Part shown: piece by piece, positions 19,736 through 27,645 of the stretch
Position numbering within the stretch: position 1 is the stretch's first letter
Layout: each line of letters begins with the position of its first letter
Notes under the pieces: generated by a model
Database searches by the model: none
What the model was told of the DNA's origin: nothing
Seen by the model: the letters and a program-made list of their open reading frames with translations, nothing else
Made by a program: the position numbers and the translations under genes
From: Luteolibacter sp. LG18
Lineage (GTDB): Bacteria > Verrucomicrobiota > Verrucomicrobiia > Verrucomicrobiales > Akkermansiaceae
Length of the DNA stretch: 64,000 nucleotides
Direction of reading: 5' to 3'
NCBI RefSeq assembly: GCF_036322585.1
Contig: NZ_AP024600.1
Coordinates: 3,596,001-3,660,000, forward strand

Positions 19736-20622
19736 GCGTGGACGTCGGCTGGTGGCGGAATGGCGGAGGCATCCGCTGCGGGGCCATGACGGGGCGGGTG
19801 GCCTCGGCGGGCTGCCGGTTCCGCGAGGCTTCGGATGGCGACGTGTGGCTGTGGTTGAACCGTAGCGGCAGCGGCCTGGTGTGGGGACCGGGTGAACGGT
19901 TTCCGCTCCAGCCCGGGATGTATGCGCTGACCGGAGGGGTGCTGGAGGACGAGTGGACGTGCATCCGCTATCCCGGCACGCACCGCATGGAGATCGTGCG
20001 GCTTTCCCGTGAATGGCTTTCGGCGCATCTCGGCAAGCAGCCGGAGTGGCTGCATCCGGATCTGGCGAAGTGGTTGCGGGAGGGGGGGCGGCTTTCGTTC
20101 TGTGGACTGATGGGGCTGTGGGAGGAGGATCTTTGCGAGGCGCTGGCAAAGGGCGCGGAGGAGGGCGGCGGCGCGGCTTTGCTGGCGGAGGCGCGGATTT
20201 TGGAATGGGCGGCGGTGCGGTTGTACCGTGGCAAGACCGGTGGCGAACCGGGCGCGGGCTTCTGCTCGTCCGTGCGCGGGCGTGATCCAGTGCGCAAGGC
20301 GCTGGAAACGGTGCGCGCACGTTTGGACCAGCCGCTGGATCTCGGTTCGCTGGCGAAGGAAGTGGGGCTGGCTCCGCATTATCTTTCGCGCCGCGTGAGC
20401 TCGGAAACGGGTGTCACTCTTCAGCGTCACCTGCGTCGGATGCGGATCGAGCGCGCGTGCGAGTGGCTGGCGTCGGGGCGCATGAACGTTACCGAAGCGG
20501 CGCTGGAGGTGGGCTATCAGAGTTTGAGCCATTTCGCGAAGGCATTCCGTGAGGAGACGGGGCATGGCCCGCAGGATTGGTTGAAGATGCAGAAGGGCGG
20601 CGTGGCGGTGGGGCGGGGGTGA
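19732..20622 (+). CDS. AraC family transcriptional regulator
   Basis: 296 aa. The C-terminal ~100 residues hold the two helix-turn-helix units: LDLGSLAKEVGLAPHYLSRRV and the MNVTEAALEVGYQSLSHFAKAF block, which is the family signature. The N-terminal ~190 residues are a divergent effector or dimerisation region. It overlaps the Fur-family gene (ATGA at 19732-19735), so it is co-translated. The pairing with Fur and a Fur box recalls PchR-type siderophore/iron regulators, an analogy only. Confidence 0.9.
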   Translation: MSVDVGWWRNGGGIRCGAMTGRVASAGCRFREASDGDVWLWLNRSGSGLVWGPGERFPLQPGMYALTGGVLEDEWTCIRYPGTHRMEIVRLSREWLSAHLGKQPEWLHPDLAKWLREGGRLSFCGLMGLWEEDLCEALAKGAEEGGGAALLAEARILEWAAVRLYRGKTGGEPGAGFCSSVRGRDPVRKALETVRARLDQPLDLGSLAKEVGLAPHYLSRRVSSETGVTLQRHLRRMRIERACEWLASGRMNVTEAALEVGYQSLSHFAKAFREETGHGPQDWLKMQKGGVAVGRG

Positions 20623-20649
20623 GTATTCTGCTTTCGGCTCTTACCCGGG

Positions 20650-20945
20650 GTTGTGGACTCTGTATCCCCGAAGGGGATGACAGCCCAAGTAGCCGGAGGT
20701 TGAGGAGCCTTGGCGACGACACCTCCGGTTGGGGCGGGAAGGTGATTCGATCCCGAACGGGATCGCAGCCGGGTTCGAAGGCCTGCGGAATTCCATTTCC
20801 CATTCTACCCACGGAGCCGGGGCACGTGGCTGGCACGCCCTTCGGGGTGCGGTTCCTGATCCGGGCTGTCCGGTGGTGTCGTCGCCAAGGCTCCTCAACC
20901 ACCGGCTACCGGAGCTGCGATCCCTTCGGGATCCGGAATTCTCCA
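20650..20945. repeat. REP class 5 BIME-like element, copy 1
   Basis: A plus-strand REP at 20689-20728 (GTAG-CCGGAGGT ... ACCTCCGG) and a minus-strand REP at 20870-20909 (GTAG-CCGGTGGT ... ACCACCGG) face each other. Extra small palindromes flank and separate them (TCCCCGAAGGGGA at 20665, GATCCCGAACGGGATC near 20749, GATCCCTTCGGGATC near 20918). The whole unit recurs in reverse orientation at 43384-43655. It fills the 450-base gap after the AraC gene. Confidence 0.85.
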
Positions 20946-21074
20946 GTGACGGTGACAGGAAGTACGATGCGCATCGCCATTCACCGCGACAATTGAGCGT
21001 CACGTTTCCGCAACCGGCCGGGAGCGGATCGGCGGGGGAGCGGGCATGGTGGTGGCGTGATCGAACCTGACACG

Positions 21075-21752
21075 ATGAAACCGAACCTCCTTGCCCGGAC
21101 CCTCCCCCTGCCGCGCGTTTGCGCCCTCGTCGCCGTGCTCGCCACCCTCCCGGCCCATGCGGCGCTGCTGGCGGACTACAACCTGGGAGTTGACCAGAAC
21201 ACCACCGTCTGGACGACCCTCAGCAACGCCAATCCGACCCGCACCGCGGACGCGGGCAGCGATGCCGGTAGCTTCACCATCGGCGCGCCGGGTTACCAGG
21301 CCAGCGTGGGCACCTACAGCTACTCCACCGATTACTCGATCACGGTCACGCAGACCTCCACCTTCGATCTTCAGACGGCGGTCTTCCAGGTGGATATCGC
21401 GATGAATCCGGCCTACACGCTGCCCTATGGCACCGGCCCGCTATTGAGCTACAACGGGGGCACGCAGAATCTCGCGGCCTCCCTTTTCACGACGAATGGC
21501 ACCGAGAACCGGAACACGTCGTTCGGTCCGATGACCTACACCGGCGGCGCGTGGCAGTGGGATCTTTCCTCGATCGGCGAGGAGATCACCTCGCTGACGA
21601 TCACGATGCCGGTGTCGGTCCACTCCTCGATCTCCGCGGCCCGGATCGACTCCGGTTCGTCGAACCTGGCGGTGGTCCCGGAGCCGTCGATGGGGTTCCT
21701 GGCTTTGCTCGGTGGCGGCATGTTGGTTGCGCGCCGTCGCCGTGCGGTCTGA
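21075..21752 (+). CDS. PEP-CTERM sorted exported protein
   Basis: 225 aa from the ATG at 21075. The signal peptide is VCALVAVLATLPAHAALLA. The C-terminus is a classic PEP-CTERM signal: VVPEPSMGFLALLGGGMLVARRRRAV, with the PEP motif, a hydrophobic helix and a basic end. Such proteins are processed by exosortase and displayed or released with exopolysaccharide. The mature part is Thr/Ser-rich and likely beta-structured; no catalytic motif. A strong terminator follows. Confidence 0.9.
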   Translation: MKPNLLARTLPLPRVCALVAVLATLPAHAALLADYNLGVDQNTTVWTTLSNANPTRTADAGSDAGSFTIGAPGYQASVGTYSYSTDYSITVTQTSTFDLQTAVFQVDIAMNPAYTLPYGTGPLLSYNGGTQNLAASLFTTNGTENRNTSFGPMTYTGGAWQWDLSSIGEEITSLTITMPVSVHSSISAARIDSGSSNLAVVPEPSMGFLALLGGGMLVARRRRAV

Positions 21753-21796
21753 TCCAGAGCCGGGGATGGTGGGCTGCCATCTCCTGGATCAGACCG

Positions 21797-21835
21797 TGCC
21801 CCGCGTGGTCCCCCGGGATCGCGCGGGGCATTTTT
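21797..21835 (+). terminator. Intrinsic terminator of the PEP-CTERM gene
   Basis: TGCCCCGCG (21797-21805) pairs with CGCGGGGCA (21822-21830), followed by TTTTT. Confidence 0.9.
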
Positions 21836-21853
21836 GTTGGGGGGATGTGGAAG

Positions 21854-22110
21854 GTAGCCGCGTTCGGGAGAACGTGGGCTGGGGGGGCACGCATTTCGAT
21901 TCGAATCCCAGTCCTGAGTTCGCGATCGGCGTTCGAATTGTGCCGGATCGTTCCAAATCGCAGGAATTGTAGCTCCGCCGGGAGAGCGCAGGCAGCGTCG
22001 TCCCTGACGGGACTTGAATCTTCTCCCCGGCGTGGGCCGGTGGCTGGCGCCACCGGCTAGAAGAGCGTCGCCCTCCGGGCTCGGAAGCGAGCGAGAACCA
22101 GAGAGGAGAT
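21854..22110 (+). repeat. REP class 4 single copy plus shared ~180-bp block
   Basis: A class 4 hairpin at 21854-21878 (GTAGC-CGCGTTC-GGGA-GAACGTG) is followed at ~21930-22110 by a block that matches 31590-31765 in the same orientation (shared pieces: AGAGCGCAGGCAGCGTCGTC, CCTGACGGGACTTGA, GCGCCACCGGCTAG, CCCTCCGGGCTC). No right-hand partner arm is visible, so this looks like a truncated version of the 31382-31826 element. It fills most of the gap 21753-22284. Confidence 0.75.
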
Positions 22111-22284
22111 GGTTCTGGAGCGGGGGCAGTAGTTTTCCGATCGCAGGTTTTCTTTCCGGCGATGGCTCGCCTCCGCTCAAAGCGGCGATTGCTCGCCGCA
22201 CTCCAAATCCAGAGAGCAAGGCAGCGTCCATCAATCGCAAGCGGTCGGGAGCGGGCGGATGAAAAACGGCCATGCTGGTGGCCG

Positions 22285-23226
22285 ATGAAGTTGCCAACGA
22301 TGTTGCTGGCCGTGGGCGCGATGCTCGCGGGGACGTTCGCCCGGGGAGCGGAGGAGACGGCCTTCGAGAAGGACCGCCGCGCGATCCTGCAGATGACGGG
22401 CGATTTCAAGGTCACCTTCCATTTCCATGAAACGCTTTCGCTCCACGCGGGCTACACGGTGAAGGACCGCCCGTACGACGAGGAGGCCTATGAAACGGTG
22501 AAGGTCGCGGAGGACGATGGGAAGCGCATCGTCCTCCAGCACCTGCTGCAGGTGGAGGGCGAGGTGGTGAAGCACTGGTCGCAGGTGTGGACCTACGAGG
22601 ACACGGAGCTGCTGGAGTTCCAAGGGCAGCGGACGTGGGCGAAGCGCGGGATCGATGCCGCGGTGGCGAAGGGCACGTGGACGCAGCGCGTCACGGAGGT
22701 GACGGATGAACCGCGCTACGAGGGCTATGGCCGCTGGGTGCACCACGAGGGCGCGAGCGAGTGGACGAGCAGCCCGACGAACCGCCCGCTGCCGCGGCGC
22801 GAGTATACGAAGCGCGACGACTACGACCTGCTGCTGGTGACGAACCGCCACACGGTGACGCCGCAGGGTTGGTTCCACGAGCAGGACAACACCAAGCAGG
22901 TGCAGCGCGAGGGCGCGGCCTACCCGTTGTGCCGCGAGGTGGGTTTCAACACCTACACCCGCGTGGCGGACCATGATTTCGCGCTGGCGAACGACTATTG
23001 GTCCCGTACCAGCGCGTTCTGGAAACTGGTGAGGCAGGCGTGGGACGGGGCGCTGGGGGAGAACTCCCGGATCGGCCTGCGCGACAAGGTGGAGGACAAG
23101 ACGCTTTCCAAGGCGGTCGGCGCGCTGGCCGGTCGCGTGAAGAAGGGTGAGGCGGTGACGGCGGAGGAGATCCGCGGGACGCTGAAGCCCTACCTGATCC
23201 TTTCCGCCAAGGCCGACCGTTCATGA
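22285..23226 (+). CDS. DUF6607 family exported protein
   Basis: 313 aa from the ATG at 22285, where a signal peptide starts (LPTMLLAVGAMLAGTFARG). The family blocks are clear: MTGDFKVTFHFHETLSL, VVKHWSQVWTYEDTELLEF, RYEGYGRWVHHEGASEWTS, PLPRREYTKRDDYDLL, NRHTVTPQGWFHEQDN. DUF6607 has no proven function. It overlaps the TonB-dependent receptor gene by 4 bases (ATGA), so it is translationally coupled to it and is probably a periplasmic helper in the same uptake process. Confidence 0.85.
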   Translation: MKLPTMLLAVGAMLAGTFARGAEETAFEKDRRAILQMTGDFKVTFHFHETLSLHAGYTVKDRPYDEEAYETVKVAEDDGKRIVLQHLLQVEGEVVKHWSQVWTYEDTELLEFQGQRTWAKRGIDAAVAKGTWTQRVTEVTDEPRYEGYGRWVHHEGASEWTSSPTNRPLPRREYTKRDDYDLLLVTNRHTVTPQGWFHEQDNTKQVQREGAAYPLCREVGFNTYTRVADHDFALANDYWSRTSAFWKLVRQAWDGALGENSRIGLRDKVEDKTLSKAVGALAGRVKKGEAVTAEEIRGTLKPYLILSAKADRS

Positions 23227-25499
23227 GGATCGCCATCACAGCGTGCGGGCTCGCCGCGCTCGCGGTCGCCGCGGCGGCCGATGCTCCTCCTGCCGCGCCG
23301 CAGGAGGAGAGGGCTCCGAAGGAGCTGGATGACATGGTGGTGGTGGCCACCCGCACCGAGAAGGACTGGCTGGACACCGCGGGCACGGTGGCGCGCCTGG
23401 ACAGCGGTGAGATGGTGAAGCGCGGGGTGGAGGATCTCGGCGGGCTGGTGAAGTATGATCCGTTGTTGTCCGGCCCGTTCGATTTCGCCAGTGGCGACGG
23501 GGCCTTCGCCTACGGGGGCAGCGGCTACAGCGGCTTCAACATCCGCGGCGTGGAGGGCAACCGGATCGCGGTGGAGCTGGATGGCATCCGCCAGCCGCCG
23601 CAGTATGTGTCCACCTCCTTCGACATGGGCGCGGAGAGTGGTTCCGGCGGCAGCGGCCGCGATTACTTCGATCCGGCGATGTTCGACCTGGTGGAGGTGA
23701 TGAAGGGCGGCGGCAGCGCGCTCTACGGCAGCGACGCGCTCGGCGGCGTGGTCTCGATGAAGACGCTGGGACCGGATGACCTGCTGGCGAAGGGGAATGC
23801 GGGCGGGTTACTGCGGACGCAGTATTTCTCCGCGAACGAGAGCCTGGCGGTGCAGGCGGGCGGGGCGATCCGCCGCGGCGATTTCGAGGCGATGCTGCTC
23901 TATGCCGGGCGGGAGGGACACGAGACGGTGAACAATGGCACGCTGCCGCCGAATCCGGTGGATTTCACCAGCGGGGCGGTGCTCGGGAAACTCGGCTACC
24001 GGCGCGGCGAGAACGCGCTGCTGCTCACGCTGGAATCCTACGAGCGGAACACCGGCAGCAATGCCCGCAGCGCGGTGATCTCGGATTTCCCGGTCTTCAA
24101 CCGCAACGTGCTGAACGCCCAGCTAATGACCCGCCAGCGGGTGGGCTTGGAATGGGATTACGAACCGGCGGGCGGTTGGATCGACCGGCTGGAAACGCAC
24201 GCCTACTGGCAGGGCTCGGTGAGCGGCAGCGACAACCGCAGTCGCTCGAAGGACGTCACCATCGGCGGAGTCACGATTCCCGGCCGCCTGCGCAGCCAGT
24301 CGATCCGTTTCGACACCGGCCTGCTCGGGCTGACCTCGATCGCGCGGAAGGAAATCCAATCCGGCGGGGTGACCCACGGCCTGCTGGCGGGGATCGACGT
24401 CTCGCATGAGGACAGCGAGAACACCTTCGTCCGGCTGGATACGGGGATGCCGTGGGAGCGGGACAAGGTTTCGTTCGCGCCGAGCACCACGCTGCGGCTT
24501 GGCCTATTTGCGCAGGATGAGATTGCAGTCGGGCGCTGGACGGTCACGCCGGGCCTGCGCGTGGACTCGACGGCGATCCGCCCGGAGCCGAGCCCCGGTT
24601 ATCTGGCGCGGTTGGCGGCGCTGGATCTCCATGAGGTGGACCCGCCGACGGACTACGACAACGCCACGCCCTCGCCGCGGCTCGACGTGAGTTTCAAGAC
24701 CACCGACCGCACGCGCCTCTACGCCGCGTGGTCGCACGGCATCCGCAATCCCACGGCGGAGGAGCTTTCGATGATCTTCGAGCACCCGGCGTCGGGCGGC
24801 AGCCCGGTGGGTTCGATCACGGTGCCGAATCCCTCGCTCCAGGAGGAAACCAGCGAGGCGTTCAAGGCGGGGTTCAAAGGCGAGTCCGATGCCGGGAAGA
24901 TCGGCGTGGAGGGCTTCTACACCTTCTACCGGAACTACATCGAGAACGGCGTCCGCACCGGTCGTCAGGACGACGAGGGGCGCGACATCCTCACCACGCT
25001 GAATCGCGGGGAGGCGGAGATCTACGGCTTCGAAGCCAGCACCGAATGGCAGGCGCGGTCGTGGAACCCCGCGCTCGATGGTTGGTCGCTGGGCGTTTCC
25101 ACCGGCAAGGCGATCGGCATCAACCGCACCGACGACACCTGGCTGAACTCGGTGGAGCCGTGGAAAACCGTCGGCTGGCTCGGCTACGACGCGCCGGACC
25201 AGCGCCACGGCGTGCGCCTCACGGCGGTCCATTCCGCGGCGGTGACGCACGTGGACGACAGCACCAGCCAGGGCCGGTTCTTCCGCCCGCCGGCGTGGAC
25301 CACGCTGGATCTCTCCGCCTACTGGAAACCGACCGAGACGCTCACGGTGAACGCCGGGGTGAACAACCTCTTCGACGAGAAATACTGGTCGTGGAGCTCG
25401 GTGCGGCGCGGCAACGGCCACCTCGGCGGCAGCGCGACGGACGACCGCAGCACCGCGCCGGGCACGAATTTCCACATCAGCATCACCCGCACCTTCTGA
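23223..25499 (+). CDS. TonB-dependent outer-membrane receptor, haem/haemoglobin type
   Basis: 758 aa. A short signal peptide is followed by a TonB-box-like ELDDMVVVATRTEKDW and a plug domain (GGSGYSGFNIRGVEGNRIAVELDGIRQP; YGSDALGGVVSMKT). The barrel follows and ends in a C-terminal ISITRTF with terminal Phe, as needed for BAM insertion. The stretch HGIRNPTAEELSMIFEH...VPNPSLQEETSE matches the position of the FRAP and NPNL blocks of haem receptors, hence the haem call; other iron complexes are possible. It is coupled to DUF6607 upstream and a DNRLRE protein 4 bases downstream. No Fur box is visible ahead of this operon. Confidence 0.9.
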   Translation: MRIAITACGLAALAVAAAADAPPAAPQEERAPKELDDMVVVATRTEKDWLDTAGTVARLDSGEMVKRGVEDLGGLVKYDPLLSGPFDFASGDGAFAYGGSGYSGFNIRGVEGNRIAVELDGIRQPPQYVSTSFDMGAESGSGGSGRDYFDPAMFDLVEVMKGGGSALYGSDALGGVVSMKTLGPDDLLAKGNAGGLLRTQYFSANESLAVQAGGAIRRGDFEAMLLYAGREGHETVNNGTLPPNPVDFTSGAVLGKLGYRRGENALLLTLESYERNTGSNARSAVISDFPVFNRNVLNAQLMTRQRVGLEWDYEPAGGWIDRLETHAYWQGSVSGSDNRSRSKDVTIGGVTIPGRLRSQSIRFDTGLLGLTSIARKEIQSGGVTHGLLAGIDVSHEDSENTFVRLDTGMPWERDKVSFAPSTTLRLGLFAQDEIAVGRWTVTPGLRVDSTAIRPEPSPGYLARLAALDLHEVDPPTDYDNATPSPRLDVSFKTTDRTRLYAAWSHGIRNPTAEELSMIFEHPASGGSPVGSITVPNPSLQEETSEAFKAGFKGESDAGKIGVEGFYTFYRNYIENGVRTGRQDDEGRDILTTLNRGEAEIYGFEASTEWQARSWNPALDGWSLGVSTGKAIGINRTDDTWLNSVEPWKTVGWLGYDAPDQRHGVRLTAVHSAAVTHVDDSTSQGRFFRPPAWTTLDLSAYWKPTETLTVNAGVNNLFDEKYWSWSSVRRGNGHLGGSATDDRSTAPGTNFHISITRTF

Positions 25500-25503
25500 C
25501 CCG

Positions 25504-26328
25504 ATGAAACCGATCCTCCTCCCATTCGCCGCCTCGCTCTCGCTGGCTTCCGCCGGTGTGGTCCTCACGCCGACACAGGACACCGACGTCTATCAATTCA
25601 CCACCTATCCCACGAGCACGACCTATTCGCTGGGTGTGAACTCGAGCGGCGGGCAGGGCCATTCGCAGAAGTCGCTGGTGAAGTTCAATCCCACCACCGC
25701 CACGCTGGCGATGACCGCGGCGGAGATCGGCACGGCGAAGCTGCGGCTCTACGTGCTGCCGGATGGTTCGCCCTCCAGTGGCTACGGCGGCACGTTGGTG
25801 CCGGGATTCGTGACGGTGCACGCGCAGGGCACGGCGTGGACGGTGGCGGCGGCGCGCTGGAGCACGTTTTCCCCGGGCACCTCGCTGGGGACGATCGGGA
25901 TCTCTCAACCCTCCACGGAGACGGTGGCGGTGTGGGTGGAGCTCGACGTGACCGCCCAGGTGAAGGCGTGGGTGGCGGGCACGGCGGCCAACAACGGCTT
26001 CGTGATCCAGGCGGCGGACGAGACGAGCACGCCATCGCTGAACGTGTCCTTCGCCTCGATGGAGACCGGTTTCCCGCCACAGCTGGTGGTGGAGAAGGTG
26101 CAACCGAAGCCCTTTCAGGTGACCGGCTTCAGCAACAGCGGCGCGAACGTGACGGTGGGCTGGAATTCCGAATCCGGGAAGAGCTACCGGGTGCAGGAAA
26201 GCCCGGACATGGTGACGTGGACGACACGCCAGACGGTGGTGGCCACCGGCACCACCAGCAGCGCCACGGTGGCGAAAACGGTGTATGCGGACGGGAAGGG
26301 GTTCTTCCGCGTGGTGGTGACGCAGTAG
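25504..26328 (+). CDS. DNRLRE domain exported protein
   Basis: 274 aa. After a signal peptide (LLPFAASLSLASAG) the mature part starts TPTQDTDVYQF and has the DNRLRE/CBM96-like layout with KSLVKFNPTTATL, TAKLRLYVL, VWVELDVTAQVKAWVAG and NNGFVIQAAD. The last ~70 residues form a beta-rich module (VTVGWNSESGKSYRVQESPDM) common at the ends of verrucomicrobial exported proteins. It starts 4 bases after the receptor gene, so it is the last gene of that operon; its role in uptake is unclear. Its TAG stop is the TAG of a REP head. Confidence 0.8.
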   Translation: MKPILLPFAASLSLASAGVVLTPTQDTDVYQFTTYPTSTTYSLGVNSSGGQGHSQKSLVKFNPTTATLAMTAAEIGTAKLRLYVLPDGSPSSGYGGTLVPGFVTVHAQGTAWTVAAARWSTFSPGTSLGTIGISQPSTETVAVWVELDVTAQVKAWVAGTAANNGFVIQAADETSTPSLNVSFASMETGFPPQLVVEKVQPKPFQVTGFSNSGANVTVGWNSESGKSYRVQESPDMVTWTTRQTVVATGTTSSATVAKTVYADGKGFFRVVVTQ

Positions 26329-26452
26329 CGCGAGGCTCCCGCCTTGCGTGCTTCTCCACGCCCGCTGCCGCTGGGATTTCGATTCACCCTGGAAGCACGC
26401 TTCTGTCAGCCCCGATCCTCCAGAAGCACGCAAAGCGGGAGCCTCGCGCTAC
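26325..26452. repeat. REP class 2 inverted doublet supplying both stop codons
   Basis: Plus strand 26325-26350: GTAGC-GCGAGGC-TCCC-GCCTTGC. Minus strand 26427-26452: the same with GCTTTGC. The TAG of the left head is the stop of the DNRLRE gene (26326-26328). The TAG of the right head is the stop of the convergent protease gene (26449-26451). The doublet is the whole 120-base intergenic region. Confidence 0.88.
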
Positions 26453-27477
26453 TTCTCGATCAGGTTGAGGATCTTCGAGGCGGGGACGCAGTTCTTGATC
26501 ATCATCTGCTGCTCGTTGCCCTCGGGCTCGGGGACGGGCTGGCCTTTGGGGGAGGGGGCGTCCTTCGGCGCTTCCTTGGGAACATCCTTCGGCTTCGGCG
26601 TTTCTTTCTTCGGCGGAGTGGGAGCCTTCTTGTCCTTGCCGGCCTTCGGGTCGGCGGGTTTCGCACCCTGTTCGACGGGGCGTTTCGGATCCGGGGTTTC
26701 CGTGGCGGGTTCCTCCTCGCCGATGTGGTTGATCGCCTCGACGTTCGACACCATGCCGACCACCACGCCATCCGCATCGATCACCGGACCACCGGAGGAG
26801 CCTTCCGCGAACTCGGCGGTGACGGATTGCCAGAGGGTCTCCTTGCTATCGTCCTCCAAGGTACGATCCATGGAGTAGCGGGACACCTCGCCGCTGGTCT
26901 GGAAATAGAAGTGCTCGCCGGGGTGGCTGAGGATGCGAACCTTGGTGCCGACGTCGGCATCGGTGCCGAGCTTGAGCGGAGTGAGCTTCGCGCCCGCGGG
27001 GTCGATCTTGAACAGGACGGCATCGGCCTCCGGATCGGAGGCGAGGATGGCGGTGATCTTGTAGATCTTTCCGTCCACGCCATAGACGCCCCACGATTCA
27101 TCCTCGGGGGCGAGGAAGACATGGCGGTTCGTGACCATCACGCCGTCCTCGGTGAGGCACCAGGCGGAGGCGGTGCCGCCGTTGTGCCACTCATCGCAGT
27201 CGGCGCATTTGTAGGCGGAGGCCACCACGAACACGCTCTTCACCAGATCGTTGTAACCGGCGGGTTTCGGCGGTGTGGCGGGCAGGGCGACGGCGGCCTT
27301 CTTTGGGGCCTTCTCCAGCTTCGCCATCAGGGTCTTGCCATCGGTGGACTCATGCTTCTCCGCCAGTTCGCCGAGCTTCTCCCGCATGGTCTTGAGAGCG
27401 GCCATGTCATCGATGACCACCGGCGCGGCGCTGGCGGTGAGGGCCGGGAGAACGAGGGCGAAGACGAATGGCTTCAT
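26449..27477 (-). CDS. Exported trypsin-like serine protease
   Basis: 342 aa from the ATG at 27477. A signal peptide (KPFVFALVLPALTASA) is followed by a helical segment and a chymotrypsin-fold domain. The catalytic triad is readable: His119 in TNRHVF, Asp152 in EADAVLF, Ser228 in EGSSGGPV. A CxxC at 91-94 may bind metal or form a disulfide. Residues ~255-325 are a Pro/Lys/Glu-rich low-complexity linker followed by a short tail. It resembles Deg-type or housekeeping exported proteases but lacks a PDZ domain. Its stop codon lies in a REP head. Confidence 0.88.
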   Translation of the reverse strand: MKPFVFALVLPALTASAAPVVIDDMAALKTMREKLGELAEKHESTDGKTLMAKLEKAPKKAAVALPATPPKPAGYNDLVKSVFVVASAYKCADCDEWHNGGTASAWCLTEDGVMVTNRHVFLAPEDESWGVYGVDGKIYKITAILASDPEADAVLFKIDPAGAKLTPLKLGTDADVGTKVRILSHPGEHFYFQTSGEVSRYSMDRTLEDDSKETLWQSVTAEFAEGSSGGPVIDADGVVVGMVSNVEAINHIGEEEPATETPDPKRPVEQGAKPADPKAGKDKKAPTPPKKETPKPKDVPKEAPKDAPSPKGQPVPEPEGNEQQMMIKNCVPASKILNLIEK

Positions 27478-27517
27478 GCGGGTCGGCTTCCTTGATGACG
27501 GGAGCTGGGACTGTTTG

Positions 27518-27631
27518 AAACCACGAAAGACACGAAATTTCACGAAAGGGGAGGCGTCTGTTGGCCACGGAGCGAAAGGAGGAAAGCCCGCGCGTCCCTC
27601 CTTTCGTGAACCTTCGTGTCTTTCGTGGTTC
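27518..27631. repeat. Inverted arrays of 10-nt CACGAAAGA units
   Basis: Left arm 27518-27550 (CCACGAAAGA, CACGAAATTT, CACGAAAGG) and right arm 27599-27631 (its reverse complement with small changes). The unit period is 10 bases. It lies between the protease start (27477) and the stop of the upstream hydrolase gene (27646). Related 10-nt designs are at 49667, 50835 and 52262. Confidence 0.8.
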
Positions 27632-27645
27632 CCTCTCCCTGACGG

